DNA of 64,000 bases from the NCBI GenBank assembly GCA_900550285.1, contig URRW01000011.1:1-64000 (forward strand). Direction: 5' to 3'. Position 1 is the first letter of the stretch, and every line of letters begins with the position of its first letter. Positions 58,859 to 64,000 of the stretch are shown here, in pieces. The DNA is from an uncultured Lachnospiraceae bacterium. GTDB lineage: Bacteria; Bacillota; Clostridia; Lachnospirales; Lachnospiraceae. The notes below the pieces were generated by a model, which searched no databases, was not told the DNA's origin, and saw nothing but the letters and a program-made list of their open reading frames with translations. A program made the position numbers and the translations under genes.

Positions 58859-60118
58859 TCAGTTCTGCCGCTCTTGTTCGAGCTGTTCAAATTTTGCCTT
58901 CATGGTAGGGTTATTCCGGGTGAGGCGCTTAATCGTCAGATCCTCCGCCTTGTTATTTGCAAGCCGCAGATTATTTTCCGAAGAAAGCAGCGCCTCCTTC
59001 GTCTTTTGAAGATGGTCGATCGTTTTGTCGATTTCGTCGATCGCTTTCTGAAACCGTTCACTGGCAATGCGGAAATTGCGGGAGAACTTTTCCTTAAAGT
59101 CGTTCATATCGTCTTCAAACCGCGAAATATCAATATTCTGGCTGCGGATCACCGCAAGCTCCTGCCGGTACTGCAGGGCGTTCTGGGCGGCGTTTCTCAA
59201 AATCGTGATCATCGGGATAAAAAACTGCGGGCGGATCACATACATTTTCGGATAGCGGTGGGACATATCCACGATGCCGGAATTATACAGCTCGCTGTCG
59301 GGCTCCAGAAGGGAAACCAAAACGGCGTATTCACAGTTTTTTTCACGCCGGTCTTTGTCCAGCTCTTTTAAAAAGTCTTCGTTCTTTTTCTTTGTGGCAG
59401 TTTCGTCCATCTCGTTTTTCATCTCAAACATGATGGAAATAAATTCGATCTGCTGGGAATCAAATTCCCGATAAATATAATCGCCCTTGCTTCCGCTTCT
59501 GGCGTCGTTATCCTTCTCAAAATAAGCGTTCTGAAAGCCTGTGGCACGCAGCCGGTTAAATTCGATCTCACAGTGCTGCTCCAGGCTCTCTCCCACCATC
59601 TTCGTGGACTGGCGGGCTTTAAAATCCCGGTAGTACGCAATCTGCTCATCCTTTAACCGCAGCCGTTCCTCATAGCCGTCCTTCATGCCCTGCTCGCGCA
59701 GGAGGGATTCCTGCTTAACGGTTTCGATCTTTCCGGATAAAAGACCGATCTCCCGCTCTTTTTGCGCGATCTCCTTTTCTTTTTGGGAAATCAGCTTTTC
59801 CGTTTCAAGCTTCTGGGCGTTTTCCTTTGCGGCAAGCTGGGCGCTTAAGCGGGACTCCTCCGCTTCCGCCTGTGCCTTTAACTTTGACTGGCTGGCGGCA
59901 AGCTGCTGCTTCAGGGAAGAAATCTCTTCTGACATCTGCTGCATGGTCTGCACCTGCATCAGCTTTACGGCAGCCTGTTTTTCTGCGTCAAACTGGGCTT
60001 TCCGGTCGGACAGCTCCTTTTCAAACTCTTTATCCCGGACCTGCTTTACAATCGCCGCATATCCGGATTCGTCAACCTGAAAGACTTCTCCGCATTTCGG
60101 ACATTTGATCTCTTTCAT
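58859..60118 (-). CDS. DUF2130 family coiled-coil protein
   Basis: A 419-residue protein with an N-terminal zinc-ribbon-like CPKCGEVFQVDESGYAAI, a long coiled coil (about residues 30-180, Q/E/K-rich), and the DUF2130 core with GESLEQHCEIEFNRLRATGF, DARSGSKGDYIYRE, and CEYAVLVSLLEPDSELYNSG. Function is unknown; the core resembles a restriction-endonuclease-like fold (acidic residues with Y-x-x-x-E). The ATG at 60118 is 12 bases after GGAG; the longer start at 60136 has no ribosome site. Confidence 0.85.
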   Translation of the reverse strand: MKEIKCPKCGEVFQVDESGYAAIVKQVRDKEFEKELSDRKAQFDAEKQAAVKLMQVQTMQQMSEEISSLKQQLAASQSKLKAQAEAEESRLSAQLAAKENAQKLETEKLISQKEKEIAQKEREIGLLSGKIETVKQESLLREQGMKDGYEERLRLKDEQIAYYRDFKARQSTKMVGESLEQHCEIEFNRLRATGFQNAYFEKDNDARSGSKGDYIYREFDSQQIEFISIMFEMKNEMDETATKKKNEDFLKELDKDRREKNCEYAVLVSLLEPDSELYNSGIVDMSHRYPKMYVIRPQFFIPMITILRNAAQNALQYRQELAVIRSQNIDISRFEDDMNDFKEKFSRNFRIASERFQKAIDEIDKTIDHLQKTKEALLSSENNLRLANNKAEDLTIKRLTRNNPTMKAKFEQLEQERQN

Positions 60119-60189
60119 ATAAAAGAAAGTCTCCATTTCATAAAATTGGCGGCGCGGCGGATTTTTTTACCATCGGCGCGCCTATTAGT

Positions 60190-60218
60190 AGTTTACAGGA
60201 AAGAAAGCCGTTTTTCAA
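60190..60218 (-). promoter_or_regulatory. Promoter of the DUF2130 operon
   Basis: On the minus strand TTGAAA (60213-60218), 17 bases, TAAACT (60190-60195). Confidence 0.65.
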
Positions 60219-60221
60219 CCC

Positions 60222-60250
60222 TGTTCAAATACCGTAAAAAATAGTATACT
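60222..60250 (+). promoter_or_regulatory. Promoter of the second TtcA-like gene
   Basis: TGTTCA (60222-60227, weak) and TATACT (60245-60250), spacing 17, divergent from the DUF2130 promoter. Confidence 0.5.
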
Positions 60251-60253
60251 GAT

Positions 60254-60270
60254 ACGGGATCAGATCCCGT
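60254..60270 (+). promoter_or_regulatory. Palindrome at the transcription start (possible operator)
   Basis: ACGGGATCAGATCCCGT is a perfect palindrome about 4 bases after the -10 box; it could bind a repressor or form a 5-prime RNA hairpin. Confidence 0.4.
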
Positions 60271-60306
60271 CACTAAAATGCCGTTTCGGCGGCGGAAAGA
60301 GGAAAG

Positions 60307-61032
60307 ATGAATTTACAGCAGGTTTTAAGTCAGGTACGCCGCGCTGCGGACGATTATCATATGATACAGCCCGGGGATAAGATCGCGCTTGGCATTTCCG
60401 GGGGGAAGGATTCCCTGACGATGCTCTATGCGATGCAGGCGCTGAAACGCTTTTACCCGAACCCTTTTGAAATCCATGCGGTAACCGTAGACCTTGGATT
60501 TGACAATCTGGATCTTGGCAGGATTGAGGAGCTGTGCAGGTCGCTGGATGTTCCCTATACGATCGTGAAAACGCAGATCGCAGAGATTGTTTTTAACCGG
60601 CGTATGGAAAGCAATCCGTGCGCGCTGTGCGCAAAGATGCGCAAAGGGGCGCTAAACGATGCGATCAAGGAAGCCGGATGCAATAAGGTTGCTTACGCCC
60701 ACCACCGGGACGACGCGGTGGAAACGATGATGCTTTCCCTTCTCTATGAAGGAAGACTTCACACCTTTTTACCGGTAACCTATCTGGACCGTATGGATCT
60801 GACGGTGATCCGTCCCCTGATTTATATGAAAGAGGCGGATGTGATCGGCTTTACCCGCAAAAACCAGCTTCCCGTCGTAAAAAGCCCCTGCCCCGCGGAC
60901 GGGTATACGCGGCGGGAATATGTCAAGCAGCTGCTCCATCAGCTCAATCAGGAAAACCACGGCGTAAAAGACCGGATGTTTACAGCCATCCAGCGTGGGA
61001 TCCCGGAATGGAGGATTCATGAAAAACAGTAA
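60307..61032 (+). CDS. TtcA-like tRNA thiolation ATPase (second copy)
   Basis: A 241-residue PP-loop protein: ISGGKDSLTMLYAMQALKRF at residues 30-50, MESNPCALCAKMRKGAL (C-x-x-C), VAYAHHRDDAVETMMLSLLY. It looks like the TtcA family, but at the place of the second cysteine pair only one Cys is left (SPCPADGYTRREY). It shares the start of the region with the 0.3 kb paralogue yet is 45 residues shorter. It overlaps the recombinase gene by 14 bases. Confidence 0.85.
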   Translation: MNLQQVLSQVRRAADDYHMIQPGDKIALGISGGKDSLTMLYAMQALKRFYPNPFEIHAVTVDLGFDNLDLGRIEELCRSLDVPYTIVKTQIAEIVFNRRMESNPCALCAKMRKGALNDAIKEAGCNKVAYAHHRDDAVETMMLSLLYEGRLHTFLPVTYLDRMDLTVIRPLIYMKEADVIGFTRKNQLPVVKSPCPADGYTRREYVKQLLHQLNQENHGVKDRMFTAIQRGIPEWRIHEKQ

Positions 61033-62071
61033 AAATTATCATGACGAAATGAACAAGGAAAACGTATTGAAGCTGCGCCGCCTGATGGAGGAGCTGCCGG
61101 AGTTTTGCCGGCAGTTTTTCCGCGGGATCGAGCAGACGACCTCATCCCGCACACGCCTTGCCTACGCCTACGATCTGGGAGTGTTTTTTGAATTTCTGCA
61201 CCGCAGAAATCCGGCGCTTGCCAAAATGGAAGTCACCAAATTTCCCCTGTCGGTTCTGGATCAGGTCGCAAAAAGCGATATTGAAGAATATATGGAGTAC
61301 CTTTCCTATTATCAGAAAGAAGGAAACGAATATACAAACGATGAACGGGGAAAGCGCAGAAAGCTTTCTTCCCTGCGCACCCTGTACAACTATTTTTTCA
61401 AGGACGAACAAATCCGGACAAATCCGGCGTCCCTTGTCCTTATGCCGAAGCTTCATGATAAAGAGATCGTTCGGCTGGACCCAAACGAAGTAGCGCTTTT
61501 ACTGGATCAGGCGGAGGACGGTTCAAAAATGACGAAGAGCCAGCAGAAATTCCATGAAAAAACAAAGGAACGGGACGTTGCGATTCTGACCCTCCTTCTG
61601 GGAACGGGAATCCGTGTGTCCGAATGTGTCGGGCTCGATCTGGAAGATGTTGATTTTGATAATCTGGCGATCAAGGTACGCAGAAAAGGCGGCTATGAAG
61701 ACGTCGTATATTTCGGGGAAGAAGTGGAGGCTGCCCTGGGCGCTTATCTGGAACAGCGCATCCACATCATTCCGATGGAGGGACATGAAAATGCGTTCTT
61801 CCTCTCTCTTCAGAATCGCCGCATGGCAGTCCGCAGCGTCGAAAATCTGGTTAAAAAATACGCTTCCCTCGTTACCACTGCAAAACGGATCACGCCCCAT
61901 AAGCTGCGTTCAACCTATGGCACAACGCTGTATCAGGAAACCGGTGACATCTATCTGGTTGCCGACGTGCTGGGACACAGGGACGTCAATACGACGCGGA
62001 AGCATTATGCTGCCATGAAGGACGAGAACAAGCGAAAAGCCGCAAAAAGTGTGAAGCTGAGGGAGCCGTAA
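61019..62071 (+). CDS. Tyrosine recombinase (XerC/D-like)
   Basis: A 350-residue phage-integrase family recombinase. N-terminal SAM-like domain (SRTRLAYAYDLGVFFEFLHR) and catalytic residues in GIRVSECV (Arg), RRKGGYED (Lys), HKLRSTYG (His, Arg), LGHRDVNTTRKHY (His, Tyr nucleophile). Length is longer than XerC/D (about 300), with a linker of KMTKSQQKFHEK. It could resolve chromosome dimers or be an element integrase; no integrase neighbourhood is visible. GGAGG precedes the ATG at 61019. Confidence 0.88.
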   Translation: MKNSKNYHDEMNKENVLKLRRLMEELPEFCRQFFRGIEQTTSSRTRLAYAYDLGVFFEFLHRRNPALAKMEVTKFPLSVLDQVAKSDIEEYMEYLSYYQKEGNEYTNDERGKRRKLSSLRTLYNYFFKDEQIRTNPASLVLMPKLHDKEIVRLDPNEVALLLDQAEDGSKMTKSQQKFHEKTKERDVAILTLLLGTGIRVSECVGLDLEDVDFDNLAIKVRRKGGYEDVVYFGEEVEAALGAYLEQRIHIIPMEGHENAFFLSLQNRRMAVRSVENLVKKYASLVTTAKRITPHKLRSTYGTTLYQETGDIYLVADVLGHRDVNTTRKHYAAMKDENKRKAAKSVKLREP

Positions 62072-62087
62072 AGGCTCCCTGTTTTTT
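62060..62087 (+). terminator. Terminator after the recombinase
   Basis: AGGGAGCC (62060-62067), GTAAA, GGCTCCCT (62073-62080), then G and six T. Confidence 0.88.
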
Positions 62088-62135
62088 CTGACGGCACACG
62101 CATCCGGCGCAGGCGTGCGCCTTAGATCACCTCTT

Positions 62136-64000
62136 TTATTTGCCCGGATCCCGTTTCTGACCGTGCTTGCGGAGATTTTTTTCCGTCCGCCAGCGGCTGG
62201 GTCTGTAAAACGGAGGTTCCGGAGCTGTATACGGCGCTGGATCCGGAGCCGGATGCGCCGTTTGACCTGACGTATGATTCTCCTGCCCCGGCGTCCATTT
62301 GCGGAAGGTCAGGATTGCTTTAAACAAATCCCCATCCAGCAGGATACGCAGCGTCCCGTGCTGGATCTCCGTAAAGCTTCTTGCGATCGCAAGCCCAAGG
62401 CCGCTTCCTTCCGTATTGCGGGAATGATCCCCGCGCACGAACCGTTCGGTCAGCTCTTCCGGCGAAACAGACAGCTCTGTGCGGGAAATATTTTTTACCG
62501 TGATCTCCGTTTCCTCATCGCTGTCCTTTACGATCACATAAACCCGGGTGGAAGGAAGCGCATATTTGATAATGTTTGTGTACAGATTTTCAAAGATGCG
62601 GAAGGTTTTCTGCGGATCAAGCTGCAGCGTAACCTTTTCTTCCGGAAACAGGAATTTAAACTGCAGTCCCTGCTCTTCCATCCTGTCCTCATATTCCAGA
62701 TAGCACTGCCGGATAAGATTGCAAATATCAACATTCGCATAATTCAACGTAATATTGTTGGTCGTTGCCTTGCTAACCTCGAACAGATCTTCTATCAGCG
62801 TCTTTAAGCGCACCGCTTTCTTGTCAAGGGTAGAAAGATATTCCTGCTTCTGCTCTTCTGTGACGCCGGGATCTTTGAGCAGGTTGATATAGGTAATGAT
62901 GGCGGTCAGCGGCGTTTTTAAGTCATGGGACACGTTGGTGATCAGCTCCGACTTCATCCGCTGGCTTTTTACCTCTTCATTTACCGCCTTTTTAAAATCG
63001 GTCTGTATCTGGCGAAGTTCATTTTTATAACTTTCAAAAACGCCGAAATCTTCGGAAAGGGCAATGTCAAAATCTCCCTTTGCGATCGCGCTCGTCGCCT
63101 TTAACAGATTCTGATATTTGTCCTGCACGTCCTTGACATAGCGTTTCAGCAGGAAATACACTGCGATTGAATAAAGAATGAGCGGCACAAATCCCCAGAT
63201 CCAGAAAAGGGAAATCACATACAGGACAATAAAGTTGACGATCACAAGCTTTCCGATGATCTTTCGGGCATCCGTACCGATGTCAAAATTAACCAGCTCC
63301 TGATAAAAGCGTTTCAGGAACGAAACGATCTTATTCCAATACCGGATCAGCAGGCTGTGCTCCTTAAGGAAGGCTTTTTCCCGGAGCAGTCCGGCACATA
63401 CGGTTCCAAACACATAGCCGTACATAAAATAAGCATAAAAAATTGCCCCGCAGATCAGATAGACCGTCCACTGCAAATGTACCGGCTCCAGAATATGCCT
63501 GCTTAGGTTTGGCAAAAACCATCCTTTCTGACAGGCGCAGATCAGCTCCGTCATCTTATCCGTAATGGATACGGATAAAAATACAACGCCTATGATCAGA
63601 TGGAGCTCCAGCGGAATCCGGCACAGCGGAAGGTTCTGGAACTCATAGCCTTTCCGGGAAAAGAAAAATACTGCCGTTGCGCCCAACACAAGCGCTGCAA
63701 TCCAAAAGCCAAGGATCACCTGCGGGACTCCGGCGCTTAAATAGCTGTTATAACGGACATAGGTATAATCCGGAAGCGTATAATAGCCGGACATTTCCCC
63801 GTATCCGTTTAAAAAGTCCTGATACTGCGCCTGCGTCATGGCATATACGATCTTCATATCGGAAGGAGCGGACAGGGTAAAGCGATAACGATAATACTCG
63901 TCTGCATCCTCGTTATAAAAATTAACAAAAGCAGTCCTACTGTCATCATAAAATTCCCGGAAGCAGACGCTGCGGCTCTGTGCATCGACCCGCTTTAAAA
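62136..64000 (-). CDS. Sensor histidine kinase, N-terminus outside the window
   Basis: The frame is open to the right edge, so the ATG at 63857 is probably internal. About 620 residues are visible. There are several membrane helices in the N-terminal half (IAALVLGATAVFFF, FLSVSITDKMTE, WTVYLICGAIFYAYFMYGYV and others), a HAMP-like linker, HisKA with VSHDLKTPLTAIITYINLLK (phospho-acceptor His311 counted from 63857), the ATPase domain (FENLYTNIIKYALPS, then GSGLGLAIARSF) and a Pro-rich tail of about 50 residues. The VanS/YcbM-like layout suggests envelope sensing. Its response regulator should lie to the right. Confidence 0.9.
   Translation of the reverse strand, partial: LKRVDAQSRSVCFREFYDDSRTAFVNFYNEDADEYYRYRFTLSAPSDMKIVYAMTQAQYQDFLNGYGEMSGYYTLPDYTYVRYNSYLSAGVPQVILGFWIAALVLGATAVFFFSRKGYEFQNLPLCRIPLELHLIIGVVFLSVSITDKMTELICACQKGWFLPNLSRHILEPVHLQWTVYLICGAIFYAYFMYGYVFGTVCAGLLREKAFLKEHSLLIRYWNKIVSFLKRFYQELVNFDIGTDARKIIGKLVIVNFIVLYVISLFWIWGFVPLILYSIAVYFLLKRYVKDVQDKYQNLLKATSAIAKGDFDIALSEDFGVFESYKNELRQIQTDFKKAVNEEVKSQRMKSELITNVSHDLKTPLTAIITYINLLKDPGVTEEQKQEYLSTLDKKAVRLKTLIEDLFEVSKATTNNITLNYANVDICNLIRQCYLEYEDRMEEQGLQFKFLFPEEKVTLQLDPQKTFRIFENLYTNIIKYALPSTRVYVIVKDSDEETEITVKNISRTELSVSPEELTERFVRGDHSRNTEGSGLGLAIARSFTEIQHGTLRILLDGDLFKAILTFRKWTPGQENHTSGQTAHPAPDPAPYTAPEPPFYRPSRWRTEKNLRKHGQKRDPGK

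Noticed and set aside
61019..62071. Integrase of an integrated element
   Set aside because: No att-like repeats, tRNA target or phage genes nearby, and it is coupled to a chromosomal-type gene; kept as a XerC/D-like recombinase.
1..64000. tRNA or rRNA genes
   Set aside because: No T-loop GTTCGA-type cores with matching acceptor stems were seen in the gaps, and gaps are mostly too short.
1..64000. CRISPR array
   Set aside because: No regularly spaced repeats of 24-37 bases; the 23-25-base copies at 16.6 kb are adjacent without spacers and degenerate.

Overview
The window looks like chromosomal DNA from a spore-forming Gram-positive anaerobe of the Clostridia, most likely the family Lachnospiraceae. 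The grounds are AGGAGG-type ribosome sites with frequent TTG and GTG starts, near-consensus TTGaca-17-TATAAT promoters, Firmicutes-specific genes (RecU, HisZ with short HisG, YloU/FakA-like, GerW/YtfJ, YlbJ, U32 peptidase, YtfI/DUF2953), and order shared with Bacillus (rpmB-yloU-yloV-recG; rsmD-coaD-ylbJ). The genus cannot be named from the sequence alone. Most genes are GC-rich, tightly packed and on the plus strand. No tRNA, rRNA or CRISPR array was found.

Region by region. 1-3.8 kb: end of a TcdA-like gene, a TtcA-like tRNA thiolation protein, a structured non-coding leader with a Met-rich mini-ORF, a GNAT-methyltransferase fusion and lgt. 3.9-9.3 kb: a minus-strand ABC-class ATPase, then a plus-strand run of a membrane coiled-coil protein, a TPR protein, a DUF4037 nucleotidyltransferase-like protein, a NusG-II protein and a Gx transporter. 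9.3-16.6 kb: ruvA-ruvB, zapA, a U32 peptidase, and a FtsW/RodA-class B PBP pair for cell wall synthesis. 16.8-24.8 kb: Nudix, a DUF2953/GerW sporulation pair, rpmB divergent from yloU-fakA-recG, and TraX. 24.9-36.3 kb: a second type II topoisomerase pair (ParE/ParC-like), rsmD-coaD-coiled coil, a YlbJ-like protein, two pseudouridine synthases, an SDR, recU and a Nudix protein. 36.3-41.5 kb: a histidine operon hisZ-G-D-B followed by a HisF-like/HisI/HisE fusion. 41.6-45.5 kb: TraX, a two-component system and two small related membrane proteins.

45.6-49.9 kb is the accessory part. It is visibly AT-richer up to about 47.7 kb. It holds a three-gene XRE regulator / ImmA-IrrE metallopeptidase / PIN nuclease cassette, then an unknown membrane protein and a MATE pump behind a perfect palindrome, then a scar with a probable transposase remnant, a strong promoter with a 13-bp inverted repeat, and a 46-codon ORF. 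49.8-54.3 kb returns to core genes (TIGR03960 radical SAM, TIGR03936 protein, RNase E/G, Nudix). 54.4-57 kb carries a cytidylate kinase-like protein, a lipoprotein, a membrane protein and a probable gene remnant. 57-60.1 kb is a minus-strand operon (DUF2130 protein, AI-2E family transporter, dtd). 60.3-62.1 kb is a second TtcA-like gene coupled to a tyrosine recombinase. The window ends inside a minus-strand sensor kinase.

The best candidate for an undescribed system is the XRE-ImmA/IrrE-PIN cassette: by analogy with ImmA/ImmR, the protease could remove the repressor and release a PIN nuclease that carries an extra C-terminal region. The HisF-like domain that has lost its first catalytic aspartate and is fused to HisIE is the most interesting metabolic oddity. 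All functional calls rest on motif recognition without database searches.
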